Positions 12,383 to 24,059 of a stretch of DNA of 64,000 nt are shown here, piece after piece. A program made the position numbers and the translations under genes. Under the pieces are notes generated by a model, which was not told the DNA's origin, searched no databases, and saw only the letters and a program-made list of their open reading frames with translations. The DNA comes from Schizochytrium sp. TIO01 (taxonomy: Eukaryota > Sar > Bigyra > Thraustochytrida > Thraustochytriidae), in contig SMSO01000031.1 in NCBI GenBank assembly GCA_004764695.1, forward strand, positions 5,255,048-5,319,047. Reading direction: 5' to 3'. Every line of letters starts with the position of its first letter. The first letter of the stretch is position 1.

Positions 12383-15153
12383 CGAGTGATTTGTTGATAT
12401 TTTATCTTGATAAAGTAAGGTGAATAAAAGTTGAGGAAGAGGGCGTCCGATGGGTAGGGATTGGGCTAGCTGGGGAGAAGCAGTGGAGAGAGAGGAGGGG
12501 TCTTTCGAACCTGCTGTAGCTTAGCTTATTGCTTAGTGAAGGTGTAGCTTGGCTTGACTTTACTTCTTTCGACCTTCAAATTGCGGGTGACTGGATCTAT
12601 AGGTGACTACTAGAGAGGCTATAACTCACTCGGCCAAGGCTAAGAAAAATCAGACCCCTTCGTTCTGTTTATTTATTTATTTGTTTTTTTATTTGTTTGT
12701 TTGTTTATTTGTTTATTTGATTGCTTCATTTGCTGTGACTTATTTGCTTAGGCACTTGTTGATGTTGGTTTGTTTGTTGGTTGGTTTGATGACTTATGCA
12801 AACTCTCTCGAAGTCGATGGTACGAGCGATCGAAGGATAGGGCGCGAATGCAGAGAGGATTAATCTCTGTCTGTCTTGGACTGCCTCGAAGAATCCAATG
12901 CACCGGAAAAATAGGAGCGAAAAGAAGTGCGAGTAGTTGACATTCTAGATGCACTAGGCGCCCAGTAGGAAGGGTCGTAAATACCTCATTTCATCATGAT
13001 TTTAGAGATTTTTAATGAAAAAAGATAAAAAATCTACTCAAAAAGAATAGAAAAGGAATAGAAAGAATAATGCAAAAACGGAGACCACCACGAAGGAGAA
13101 GAAGAAGAAGAAGTTGATTGCCTCTCTCGCTCGATGGCTCACTCACTGACCGGAGGCGCCTCGGAGGCCTTCGAGGACGACGTTGTGGAGGCGAGGACGA
13201 CTCAGGGCACGGCAAAGGCGGAGCTCAGGTGCTCCAACGCGGCTCCCAACGCTAGCGAAGCAGCGGCGGTCTGTGCCTCCGCCCCGCCTTCTCTCCAGAA
13301 ATCGATCGCTCAATTCTACAGTATAATTAGTTCTACTGATCGAACAATGAGTGGAAAGAAAAGAAAAGAAAGTCTGATGATAATGGGTTTATTATAGTGG
13401 GTTTGTTTAGAAGGAGAGGCACTATTGTATAATCTATGCTTCAGGGAATCTTGCACGTTTGTATTCATTACGAGAGAGATAGCATAGACAGATAGATGGA
13501 GACTGGCACCGCTAATGGATGGTGTGGATCGTAAGAGGGGGATAGGGTCTACAGTAAGACTTTCGTTGGTGGGCTGAGGCGGTCTTCTCTTCTCTTCTCT
13601 TCGCTGGAGTTAGTTAGTTAAATAGTTCTTCTTCTTTGGCGTCGATTCTTTTGTTGTATAGGAATATGCCGTTCAGAAGCCACGATTTCAGAGAGGAGGG
13701 AATAAGAGGGGAATAAAGCGCAGAGGGCACTGGGAGCACTTGCAGCATAACCCCCTCGAAGTTTGCTGAGACTAGATGGATCGGAGGGGAGTAGTTGGAA
13801 GGGCGAATATGGAGGGTACAGCACGACCCACAGCGGTAATTTACCAATGTGGGAGGGGTGTGGGTGAGGGGGAAGGATATCTGAGCGATTCGAAGGAAGT
13901 CTCTTACTTTCTGAAAGGCCAAAGTTAATTAAAAGTCTAGTTTTGAAACTCGAGAGAAGGGAAACTGAGTGTGTCTCGCTTGGGGTCAATTACTTAATTA
14001 CAAAGTAACTTACTCTCTTTGAAACTTTAGAGTGAAGGGAGTTGAGAGACACAGAGACATGAACATAAGCATCTTTAGACTTGTTGAAAGGGATCCAAAG
14101 CCCGGTAGACCTATTAAGACTGATTGCTGTACTTCTTTAGAAAACAAGAGAATTTATGATGAAGTAAAGTATTTTTTTTTGAGTATATTATTATAATTAT
14201 ATAATAATAATAATAGTTATTATTATTATTAAAATAACAAAGTTATTACAAAAATGTATACATAAATATATATACATTAAGTAAAGTGTGCTTCTATCGA
14301 TTAATGAATGTCAAACGCATATTTGAGCTGAGTGTTGTCTATCAGCCTTGCTAAGAAAGGGCCTCTGATACATCCAGTGACACGCACGTACTTGTGGCTC
14401 AGCCTTCCTCGATGCCTCTATGCTTACGTGCAAAGATGGCTTTGTAGGACATCTTGCACAGGAGGAGCGAGTGAGGAGAGCAAATGACGAGACCCAAATT
14501 GATTTATTTACAATATATTGATAAGACTTACTACTTTTAAAAAATGAAGAAAGAGAACGTCTAAGAGAAATAAACGCGCGGTACCTACATTTAAAAGGAA
14601 AAAATGAAAGCAGTATCGAATGACGAAACTTTTCAACGCTTTATTTGAAATATTTTTCTTATAAAGAAAACTTTCTTTATGTTAGATAATTTAATTTTTA
14701 GTTTTACAACTCAAAAAAGAGAAAAACTTAACTCAGCTACATAAGATTGAAGGGCGCCCAAAAGAAAAGAAAGGGGGAAACTGGAAGAATTTCGAATTAA
14801 AAGCCCTTTCTATTAAGAAATATAATAGAGAAATCATAGTTTTGCATTTTTGTTTGCGAAGAAGTCCAAGTTGAGCCAAAAGCAAAACCTCAATCCAAAA
14901 TCGATCGACCAAGGCCACGAGCGCTTTGGAGAGGCACTAGCACAACAGCAGCAGCCAGCAGATAGCTGGAGCAAGACCAGCCCGCCAGCCCGCAAGGTGG
15001 TTGGTTCGAGCAGCAGCGGCAGTCAGCAAGCCCAAGCAGCAGCAAAGGCAGCAGAAGCAGCAGCAACAACAGACTTGTACTTCGAACTCATTGACTCATT
15101 GACTTTCAGTTTAGTTGGTTAGTGTACTTACAGAGAAGTCGTCTAGACAGAAG

Positions 15154-17007
15154 ATGAGCCGCAGAATGGGTTCCTTCGTGAACGAGAATGACTTAAGTTT
15201 GGTGGTGCCGGATATGAAAATGCAGCACAACACCGCAGGTGGAAACATGGTCTATGGCGATGAAGACCTTGGACTCGGGTTCTTGAAGGAGGAGCCGCGC
15301 AGTGCACCCGTGGGCAAGGCAAAACCGTCGTTGTTGAGACAGGCTTCAGAGAAGCGTAAGCTTGCAGCACAGGATGGTACCCTTGTACCAACGAGGTCGC
15401 GGAAGAGAAGCACTACCTTGCGATCCCTGCACGTGGTGAGTGTGCCGTCACTAGAGATCGGTTCAGGGGAATCATCTGATGATTCTGATGGATCAGATAG
15501 TGAGGAAGCAGAAGCCACATCAACCAACTCCGCAAGCACAGCCTCTGGATTCAGATCGAGTAAGAATATCAAGGCCACATACACACATCAGCAACACAAC
15601 TCAGCCCACAGCGACGAGGACGAAATCGAAGAAAAAGCAGACTCTGATAGCCACGGACCACTCCCGTCAAGATATATGATGCACGAGCAACATCATCAAC
15701 AGAAGTCCTTCCCTCACCCGCAAATGCCTTCTCAGCAGCAGCAGCAGCAACACCTCCAACAACAGCATCAGATGGGGCAGGCTTACATGCCGACTCAAGA
15801 GCTCTCCCTGGCAGACATTGGCCGAAGATCCTCTACTTTCACAATCTGTAATGGCATGGACACTGTCTTTATTGGTGATGAGGATGACGCAACCCCGGCT
15901 TACTCAAGGCAAGGTGATGACTTTGGTATGGACTCTGCACAAGATGCCAACGACACCGAAGCACAGCTCTCGCTTCTCGACCTTCCTCTTGAGCTTGAGG
16001 GACCTGTTGCTCAGAATGCGTGGACCTCGGAAGCAGACGCCATGTGGGCTGCCTCGCAAATCCTTGCGCCTAACAGCGCCGAAGAAGAGGCTGACTGCAA
16101 CCGAGCTCTCTCAGACTCCGCTCTTCCGTCCAACATCTATAATAACAATTATGGCCAGCACCACCAGCAACAACAACAGCCCATTTACCACAATCAGATG
16201 CCGCTGCAGCAGCAAATGCCGCAGCAACAAATGTCCATACCGCCCATGCCACCCACTGACAACATGGGATATGCTCCTCAACCTCATGTCCCGCACCATG
16301 TCCATCACCAGCAGCAGCAACAGCAGCAACTCCACTACCAGCACCAGCAGCAGCAGCAACAACAACAATACAACATGCACAACACACATTTGCAAACACC
16401 GCGACCGGCACCTTCGGCTTCAACAGATGCCGAGCGTATGCATATGAAGATGAGCCCATCTGTTGGTCATGCAGTTGCCCCCAAGGAACGTATTGGTACT
16501 CGCGAGCTTTCTGCTAGCAAAATCTGCTTTCGCAGGCTCTGGACACCCGAGGAAGACGCACTGCTGATTTCCCTCGTCAATAAATACGGCCTTGGTCACT
16601 GGAGTGACATTTCTCAGCACTTCCATAACACAAAGTCACCTAACCAGTGCTCGCAACGTTGGCATAAGGCCCTCGACCCCAGCATTAAGAAGGGTAAGTG
16701 GACAAAGGAGGAAGATGATGCCTTGGTAAAGGCTGTCGAGCAGTGCGGTAAGCACTGGCGGGAAATTGCCCGTCGCATCCCTGGACGTACGGGTAAGCAG
16801 TGCAGAGATCGATACACGTCACGCCTTGACCCGAGCATTCAGAATGATGCCCCTTGGACACCTATTGAAGAGCAGACCATTCTCGAGGCGCACAAGCGTC
16901 TTGGTAACAAGTGGGCTGCTATCCAGAGACTCGTCCCTCACCGCTCATGGTATTCAGTCAAGTGGCGTATCTCCATTCTTCGCAAGCAGGAGGCTGGCAA
17001 CGCATAA
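15154..17007 (+). CDS. Three-repeat Myb (R1R2R3) transcription factor
   Basis: 617 aa, nuclear DNA-binding protein of the c-Myb/3R-MYB class. Three consecutive SANT/Myb repeats fill the C-terminus: the first Trp of each falls at about residues 463 (LWTPEED), 516 (KWTKEED) and 568 (PWTPIEE). R1 and R2 carry the usual later Trp/hydrophobic positions (GHWSDI, KHWREI), and R2 has the recognition-helix pattern GRTGKQCRDRY. In animal c-Myb and plant 3R-MYB proteins the repeats are N-terminal, so the C-terminal placement here is unusual. The N-terminal 460 residues are disordered-looking: acidic/serine tracts, then poly-Q/His stretches (about residues 180-210 and 330-415) that may act in activation. 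I chose the ATG at 15154 because the frame further upstream has only a TTG. Single exon. Related factors regulate G2/M genes; that role is inferred. Confidence 0.93.
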   Translation: MSRRMGSFVNENDLSLVVPDMKMQHNTAGGNMVYGDEDLGLGFLKEEPRSAPVGKAKPSLLRQASEKRKLAAQDGTLVPTRSRKRSTTLRSLHVVSVPSLEIGSGESSDDSDGSDSEEAEATSTNSASTASGFRSSKNIKATYTHQQHNSAHSDEDEIEEKADSDSHGPLPSRYMMHEQHHQQKSFPHPQMPSQQQQQQHLQQQHQMGQAYMPTQELSLADIGRRSSTFTICNGMDTVFIGDEDDATPAYSRQGDDFGMDSAQDANDTEAQLSLLDLPLELEGPVAQNAWTSEADAMWAASQILAPNSAEEEADCNRALSDSALPSNIYNNNYGQHHQQQQQPIYHNQMPLQQQMPQQQMSIPPMPPTDNMGYAPQPHVPHHVHHQQQQQQQLHYQHQQQQQQQQYNMHNTHLQTPRPAPSASTDAERMHMKMSPSVGHAVAPKERIGTRELSASKICFRRLWTPEEDALLISLVNKYGLGHWSDISQHFHNTKSPNQCSQRWHKALDPSIKKGKWTKEEDDALVKAVEQCGKHWREIARRIPGRTGKQCRDRYTSRLDPSIQNDAPWTPIEEQTILEAHKRLGNKWAAIQRLVPHRSWYSVKWRISILRKQEAGNA

Positions 17008-20000
17008 ACCTGTAGCAGCCATCCAGTGATCATTCTTCGCAAATTCTGTGTTTTATTTGCAGTGTTGCTGGGGTTCTTAAGCCTTCATGTTTTTGGTGTT
17101 GTTTCCTGTGCGAACAAGAGATATAACCGCGAAGATGTGGACCTCTAGCACTGTGCTGCCATGACTATCTTGTTACCTTTTATCATGAAGGGTTGAGTTG
17201 TAGACAAGATCATAGATCAAAACAAAAAAGAAGAAAATCAAAACAAAACAAAACAAAAAAGAAGAAAAAAGTTTAGAAGGGTTTCTCACATTTTTGACCC
17301 TTAACATACAACGCGCCTAACACAGCATCAAAATAAATTTGCCCTGCAAAGCCAAATGATGCACACTACAACTCTAGCGCGTCGACGAATTGCAATTAAC
17401 TCGTATCATAGAAGAAATCGCAACGCAAGCTACTGAAGATGAATTTTTGCATGATGTTTCCTATATCACCATCATCTACACTATCCTCTCTTTTTCTGTG
17501 CTAGCTGTACATTTCATAATGTCGTATGAATATCATTTTTGTTGTTTCTCTACTTCTCTCTTTGTTCAAAGCATATATTTTAAATTAAAATATAAGATAA
17601 TCGGGATCATTGTCCAGTCTTCATGCTTGATTTTTTTTAAATGCTACGAGAGGCAGTCTATATCCTCGGCTTGACCAACCAGCCACTAGTTTGAGGATCA
17701 CAAATTCTACTATCTTCACCTTGTCTTGAATCTTAGATCACCTATACCGACATACTAAACAACCCCAAAAATGGATCCTTTTGCACAGCAAGGGGGAAGA
17801 AAGGTACGAAAGTGTGACACGCTTCAATTGCACTATGACTTGATCCTTAAAGTCTTAGGTCTGGGTTCTTGTTGCAAAGAAGAAGAAGCAAAAAGAAGCA
17901 TCTTTGTAAAAATAAACAAATATTAGAATTTAACTTGACGGCTTTCTCCGCTCCTTCTCATAAGCTTTTAAGATTATATTGCTCCGTGTTGCACCAAAAA
18001 GAATAAGAAATATGCAAATTCTTCAAAATAATTTTATGCTTAACACTTATAGCAAAAATGGATTCCTCTGTGCCTCTCTGTGCTCTGTGCCCCTCGACGG
18101 AACTTGATACATCTCACTTTCCTTCCGCCATACTTGTCCCTTGGCATGTCGAATGAAAGGTGTTGACAAATTGATCACCCAATGAAAATCCCTGATGAAC
18201 ACTTACTCCCTAAAGATTGGTCATAATATTTCCATCCTTTTTTTTCCTTTTTTTTTTCGTTTCTTTTTTAAAACTCATGCTCTACCTGAAATGATTGCAT
18301 TTATTTCCTCACACTGTTATGTATGAATGGTTAAATCTTAGTTCAAGTTTAGTTTATTCAGGGGAAAGAAATATTGATGATTTGAAGTAAGGATGGCGAC
18401 AGTAGCAACAACTCTATAAAAAGAAAAAAAAGTTTACATACAATTCCTTTCAGTAAGAAATAACAAATAGCTTTATAAGGCGCCTTCGTTTTTGAAACGC
18501 CATATAAATTAGTTTGCCTCCTTCTTGGGTACTTTCCTGATATTTCTATTTCACTCCATTAAACTTGAAACAAATGTCTGGCTGCCCTCTTTTCCATGCT
18601 ACTCTATCGTTCAAACACCGCCAACTTTACCGTTGTTCAACTTTTAATATGTTATTCTGGTTGACTTTGCGTTGCCCTTTTATCCAGTTTTTACAAAACT
18701 CATCCCAGTCGTTGTGAGTTTGTCAAATTCGTTCGTATTAATTCGCAAGACTTCGACCAATTAGAGCCGGCAACTCAGTCAGTTGAGCCCCTTTTCCTCA
18801 GTCAGAAAGGATTACAAATACAAAATGATTCATCATCATTTGAGGGTGAGCAGAAACTGGCCGAGACCTATTCGTCGAGCCACTGTCCGGCTTCGTAGTT
18901 AGTGCTCAGCTTGAACCAGCCAGGAGAACCTCTCTAAATTACTAAATTACAGAAATGTGTAAGAGTAAAAAACGAATAACTAGATAGGAAATAGTTGAAG
19001 GGGGAAACTACCTACGCCCTTAGGTGCATCGTGTTAAATGTCAGACTATATAATATTTGGTTGAATCTCGTGAGTAACTGTCTCGCTTCAGGTACTTGTA
19101 TACTTATTGTAGCGAATCAAGAAACAAGGACAAGAGGCAATCCTTACAGAAGGCTTAATGCTCGCTCCTCTGAGAGGGTTATGTGTATACTAGGTACTAG
19201 GTAGTCGCTAGTGTATACTCCTAACAATTCTCCCAAAACTTAGATCCGTTGACATCATCTAAGTGAAAAAGGAAGTTTGCTTGTCACTTGCAAGTTGAAA
19301 CTGCATTCTTACTCGAGGTCCGGTTTGAAATATATTTTAGTTTTGGAAGGTCATACTGATATAGCAATTAAATCCCCTCGATCTAGCGAGGTTGTGAAAT
19401 AATAGCAGTGGAAAACTAAAAATCGTTAAAGTTTGTCCAAATTATGACTCTATTTCTCACAAGTAATTTGTTGTCCGCGCCTCCGGTCGCAACCGATACA
19501 GGTTGACCGCCTGTGAATCAAATGATATGGACCTACAGTCCAAGAAACTCAGGCTGCGCTTGTATCAGCTTGCTGCAATTGCTGTTCAAGTGGAATTTGT
19601 TGTTCAGCGAAGATCATGGGCAAACTGGAGGAGTAATGTATATGATGCTGTTTGCTTGTTGATGGCACCAAGTACTACTATGACTTGAAGCAATCACAAG
19701 ATCTGGTAAGTCGCTTAGAAGATGATTTCCTAACCTACTCTAGGAGTGCTTTCTCCTCAAAATCTCACATCACAAAATTCACAAGGCTACTTCACTTACC
19801 CAGTACCTAGTTTAGATCGTTTCATCAACCTTAGGAAGCCAATGGTAGAGCATCATATTTACGTGTGCAAAAGCAGCTGCGAACCTAGGCAGTCATGAGT
19901 AACAGCTCAACTACGATCTAGCCTGTCCACTACCTGCTTTACTGCAAGCTCTCACGCGAGAAGCTGGAGACGTCATCCAAAGTAACCAATCCCCAAGAGC

Positions 20001-20374
20001 CCAAACTTTGACGAGATCGCAAACCAAAGAGCCAGGCTTGCTCAGTGGCTGTCCTACCAACCAGGCCTAAGAAGGTGCGCACTGAGCTTCTTAGGAGCCT
20101 ATGCGTACGTACCATAACAGAGCAATAATAACATGATACGGTGTGCGTAACGTGGTAGAGCACTCTAGAGTCCTATAGAAACAGGTACTAGGCTGGTGAG
20201 GCGGAGGAGCCTCTAGAGAAGGAGGCGGTTCTAGGCTCCGAACTTTTAGCTAGAGATGAGATCGTCCATTGATTGAGGTTGAGCAATTGTCGATTGAGGT
20301 TGAGGACGTAGAGCTGGTAGCTCTGTTGATCCTGGGTTCGCAGAAGCGATCGGCGTGGCGACGTTGAGGGAGAT
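17008..20374. other. Intergenic spacer, 3.4 kb
   Basis: AT-rich sequence between two plus-strand genes. It holds the 3' region of the Myb gene and the 5' region of the TMEM163-like gene. Poly-A/poly-T rich segments occur near 17220-17270 and 18238-18270. I see no coding frame above 95 codons, no RNA gene and no sizeable tandem repeat. Confidence 0.6.
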
Positions 20375-21292
20375 ATGCTCGCTCGCGGAGACGCAGAGTC
20401 CGTGAGTGCGTCAAGCCACAGCAGCCGCGGCTCTCGCTTTGGCGGTCTTGAGCTGGGAGACGATGGCGTGACGACCTTCAGAGACGACCAGGATGAAGGT
20501 GATCAAGAGGGCAGATTGCAAGGGCGATGCGGCATGTTCTCCAATCTATGCTCCGTGCAGAGGTGGAAGTACCCGACGATTGTGGAGGCTAAAGTGCTCT
20601 CGTGGCTGTCCATCGCAGTGACTATTATTACCTCTTCGGTTGGCATTGCATTTGCTGTCAAGGGGCACAGCGCGCTTATGCTTGCGTACGGACTCGAGGC
20701 AGCAGTGGATATTCTCAGTAGTGTTGTCATCCTCTGGAGGTTTAAGGGAACTATTAAGGACAACGAGCAATCTCGACAACGCGAAGGACGTGCTCAGGCG
20801 CTCATTGGAATCTCACTTCTCGTCACCGGTGTCATCGTTTTTATAGACTCATGTGTACACCTTAGTGAGAAGTCAACTGTTGATGATGGTGCAGGTATTT
20901 TGGTCATCAGTATTTTCAGTTTTCTTGCTCTTTCAATCCTCGGCATCCTCCAGGCGCATGCGGGCATTGTGCTTAAGAGTAACGCTGTCTTTGAGGATGC
21001 AGTGGCCGCGACAGGTTCCGCTTTGCTCAGTCTGAGTGCTGTGATCACCATTGCTGTGAACTGGGACCATCCAACCTTGTGGTGGTTCGATAGCGTCACT
21101 GCGATTATTGTATCTTTGGGCTTTCTGATCTATGGTGTTTATATTCTTCGTCAGTGGTCATGGTATCGGTGCTCATTTTGGTTCCCCCCCGAGGGTGCTG
21201 CACGGGTCGGAGGTCGAGGCGATAGCATTGACTCCTTGGATATCGATGAAAATGGAAATGATTTGAAGCCGCTTGACATCGATATGGTTTAA
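20375..21292 (+). CDS. TMEM163-like zinc transporter (cation diffusion facilitator superfamily)
   Basis: 305 aa, ATG-started, single exon. A hydrophilic acidic N-terminus (1-65) precedes six predicted membrane helices at about 75-96, 101-122, 140-160, 173-193, 206-229 and 236-258, the architecture of TMEM163 and CDF proteins. Helix 2 carries E108-x-x-x-D112 inside GLEAAVDILSS followed by VVILWRF. This matches the TMEM163 segment whose paired acidic residues are known to be needed for Zn2+ transport; the first acidic residue here is Glu instead of Asp. Further acidic residues lie in helix 5 (E207, D208) and helix 6 (FDS, D239). Family members move zinc, often into vesicles or across the plasma membrane, as dimers. 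The C-terminal tail is short and acidic. Length fits the family (about 290 aa). Substrate is inferred from family. Confidence 0.85.
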   Translation: MLARGDAESVSASSHSSRGSRFGGLELGDDGVTTFRDDQDEGDQEGRLQGRCGMFSNLCSVQRWKYPTIVEAKVLSWLSIAVTIITSSVGIAFAVKGHSALMLAYGLEAAVDILSSVVILWRFKGTIKDNEQSRQREGRAQALIGISLLVTGVIVFIDSCVHLSEKSTVDDGAGILVISIFSFLALSILGILQAHAGIVLKSNAVFEDAVAATGSALLSLSAVITIAVNWDHPTLWWFDSVTAIIVSLGFLIYGVYILRQWSWYRCSFWFPPEGAARVGGRGDSIDSLDIDENGNDLKPLDIDMV

Positions 21293-23126
21293 GCTCTGTT
21301 GTAGAGCTTCTCACATTCGAATGAAGTCTGTTGCCACCTGCATACCAACGCTGCAAATGTACTGTTTTCCCAGTACCCTTCTCAGAGAAAGTAAGATGGC
21401 AAAGACGCTCTCTGTGACAACAAGAGTTTGTTTTTGAAGAGTAAATGGAAATAGGAAAATTTTCAAGTGAGTGTTGCCTTATTTGTAATTCCCCATTTTC
21501 CATTTCGCCAAAGAAGAAAAATGGCATTGAAAGGAAAAGCAGCAGATCATAAATGGGGCGGCACTCACATGACCGGATGAGCTCCTCTTGCTTGTTTTTT
21601 TATTATCTGTCGCAGTATAATTATTCACACTGTCTATTAGGTCTGTGTTCTGTTTACCTTTTCGTTTGAGCTATAATCTTGTATTGTATCAGGCTAAAAG
21701 TAACGACATATGCTTTTGGTCTGAGCACACATTCCATAATATAGCAACGAAAGCTAACCCCGTGTACTTTATACAATTCCTTATCTGAGCAATTTATAAG
21801 GGGCCCGCGAATTGACAATATATTGCCAACAACGACAAGTCCTACTCAGGAAAACAAACTATCACTATATTGACACTTTTCCACAAGAAACACATGAAGA
21901 GTCAGTCTCGCGCAGCAAACCAAACCACAACCTACTAGCAGAGTTCTTAGGCAGCCTCTGCGAAATGATTCATCCATCTAAGTATTTTCTTATCCTACTG
22001 CTCCTCTCTCTCTTCCTTGTTTCCATGTTGGATCTCCTCCTATTTCGTGGTCGATCTCTCCGTGGTTAGACTGTTATTGTTTGCATTGCCGCGCCCAAGT
22101 TTAGAATCGGTGATTACATAGAGAAACTAACGTTGACTGTCTTTTCCGCCGAAAATACTTCCGACAAACCAGCACGAAATCAAACGAGATCTTCATCTTC
22201 TTCAACTTCGTTGCTTCGTATCTATCTATTTATCTATCTACCCGGAGATCCATCGCACGTGTTGAAGGAAAGCCAAAATATAGCTAACCTCCTCGGGACT
22301 GCTGGATTTACTGCACAGAGCATGGCATCGCATGAGGAGACAGACGGAGAAGCATTGAGAAGCGAATGTGCAGGGGCTTTTGTTGTACTGCCATGTGACC
22401 AAAATTTGCAATTAGAGAAAAGTGATGGTTAGATCGCCTTTTGTTTGTTTGCTCAATGTTTGTTTCTTTGTATGTATGTATGTTTCTTTGTTTCTTTCTT
22501 TGTTTCTTTGTACAGTGCCTATCTACCTGTAACCAATTGTAACAAATGGAAGCGGTCGGCTCGGGCGGTGGTTGGACCTTGACGGAGTCCCTCTCCTGCC
22601 GAGCGATGTCTCGGGCGGGCCGGGGAATCGCTACTTTAGTTGCTGACACTCCAACAAATCCAATCGCGCCTTGTCCAAGAGCTTATTTTATGGTCCTGAT
22701 TTCTGAACGATTCTGGCTTACTTGGTTTGCTTCTCAGTTTGTTTGTTTGTTATTTTGTGCGATCTACTCATAATAGAAGGGGAAAAGACCGAAAGACAGG
22801 CGTTTCATCTGTGGCAAATGTCAAATCGCATTCTTGATCTCAGATTGCATCGCGACCACGAATTATCAGTGCCAACTCGCAATACCTGCAAGTACTTGCG
22901 CCGGATGATGCCATTTTCGGAATCCACACGTGCTTTCAATCTACGTCTTCCTCGAGCTTTGCTTTTTATCGGCCGCGCCTGAGCCAACCTCTCTCGCCGT
23001 GCCGAAGGACCGCCATGTTGTGCAGATTTTATTATGTTATTTTCAATTGTTCATGTAAGAAGTCGTTTATCTTAGCAACCCTTAGGTAAACACTAAAGAA
23101 CTGATACCAAGTTTCGATTTTAAAAT

Positions 23127-23564
23127 TTATAAATTTATAAGCAAAGCTTTTATAATTTTTACCAAAGAATCAGGAACAAAACAAATCAACCACGGGTGAT
23201 ACGACCAATACACATCGCCGTCATCCGGGCCTAAGCTTCGGCCCTCTCGGAGATAGATGGGTACTGGCATGCAGTCCCAGCACCCCTCTCCGTCTTCGCA
23301 GCCCCCTCCAGGAACCTGATCGTCTTGAACCACCGCGCAGCGCATCAATCTATCTCCAAACCTTCTCAAGTCAGCCTGATTCGTCGGTAGTTGGGCGCCC
23401 CACGGCCGGTTTTTCCCTCGCCAACCTCGCTCCGCTCCGTGGCTATAACCCACTTTACGCTCTGCTGCAAGTGAACTATACGAAGCCTGTACTATAGGTT
23501 TTAGCCGGCGCAAGTAGCCTATAGCGCTCACCTCCACCGACCTAACCACGGAGACACAGCACAT
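23127..23564 (-). CDS. Hypothetical small ORF, 145 aa, cysteine-bearing
   Basis: An ATG-started frame of 145 codons in a GC-rich island inside AT-rich spacer. The middle and end look protein-like: charged, with several Cys, Trp and Pro residues around 95-130 (pattern C-x6-C-x2-C) and a hydrophobic tail. No domain is recognised. The compositional contrast with its surroundings could mean a conserved exon, a structured RNA, or an acquired fragment. I could not match it to tRNA, 5S rRNA or SRP RNA landmarks. Confidence 0.3.
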   Translation of the reverse strand: MCCVSVVRSVEVSAIGYLRRLKPIVQASYSSLAAERKVGYSHGAERGWRGKNRPWGAQLPTNQADLRRFGDRLMRCAVVQDDQVPGGGCEDGEGCWDCMPVPIYLREGRSLGPDDGDVYWSYHPWLICFVPDSLVKIIKALLINL

Positions 23565-23762
23565 ACGTCCCCGCAGTTAGCCAGCTTCCTTAGGACAGTC
23601 TAATGTGTAGGTAAAGGGGACAGAGCGCAGATGTACCCGCGGTAGTCTCATGGTTAGAAGAGGTCGTTAGACAGGGTTTGGAGGGGTCTTAGGAGGCAAG
23701 TAGACTTTGTGGTAAGGAGGTGTGAAAGTGAACATGTAAAATATTGAAAAGTTAAAAAGTTA

Positions 23763-23804
23763 GATTTGATTTGATTTGATTTGATTGATTTGATTTGATT
23801 TGAT
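23763..23804. repeat. (GATTT)n microsatellite
   Basis: About eight pentanucleotides interrupted once by a 4-base unit. A short echo of the same repeat occurs at about 24009-24022, in the leader of the next gene. Confidence 0.9.
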
Positions 23805-24059
23805 GAACGAATGAATGAAAAGTAAAATCGATCGCAGTTACGCAGCCAGATCGAAAACGAGGGAGCTAGCTCCACGGCCGCCTTGAGACAGGCAGCAGCA
23901 GTAGCAGGGAAGGGTGCTAGCTGGCTGGCTGGCTAGCGGTGTTTGGTTGCTCAGGTGGTGCTTACTCGCTTAGGTTTGGCTCTTCGCTTGGGTTTGATTG
24001 AATACGATTGGATTTGATTTGATTGCGATTCCTTGAGGTTGAGTTTTCATCGATCGACG

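Larger units (their letters stand above)
1..15153. other. Repeat-rich left flank without convincing genes
   Basis: About 15 kb with no open frame that I can assign to a family. The stretch mixes AT-rich DNA with many short tandem arrays, listed separately where large. Smaller ones are (GAAAT/GAATT)n near 2837-2902, (GATT)n near 3121-3150, (ATTAA)n near 7182-7197, GCATT/GCGTT repeats near 10083-10108 and TTTA/TTTG near 12664-12725. Weak open frames at 7584-8012 and 11515-11802 (minus) are listed at low confidence. An 87-codon ATG frame at 13134-13397 is alanine-rich and unrecognised. Just before the Myb gene, 14940-15070 is rich in CAG/CAA; it lies in the likely 5' leader and is not in the Myb frame. 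Confidence 0.6.
21293..24059. other. Intergenic spacer, 2.8 kb, with coding-like fragments
   Basis: Mostly AT-rich. Between about 22,230 and 22,690 both strands contain short stretches that read like protein (plus strand to the TAG at 22430; plus strand from an ATG at 22546; minus strand open from about 22,680 to 22,310 without an ATG). None is long enough or recognisable enough to call. A GC-rich patch at 23,157-23,620 carries the minus-strand ORF listed separately. Further right are (GATTT)n arrays and the 5' region of the next gene. Confidence 0.5.

Noticed and set aside
15818-16459. ORFs of 209 (+) and 129 (-) codons inside the Myb gene
   Set aside because: Alternate-frame readings of the CAG/CAA-rich region; the Myb frame is continuous and carries the domains.
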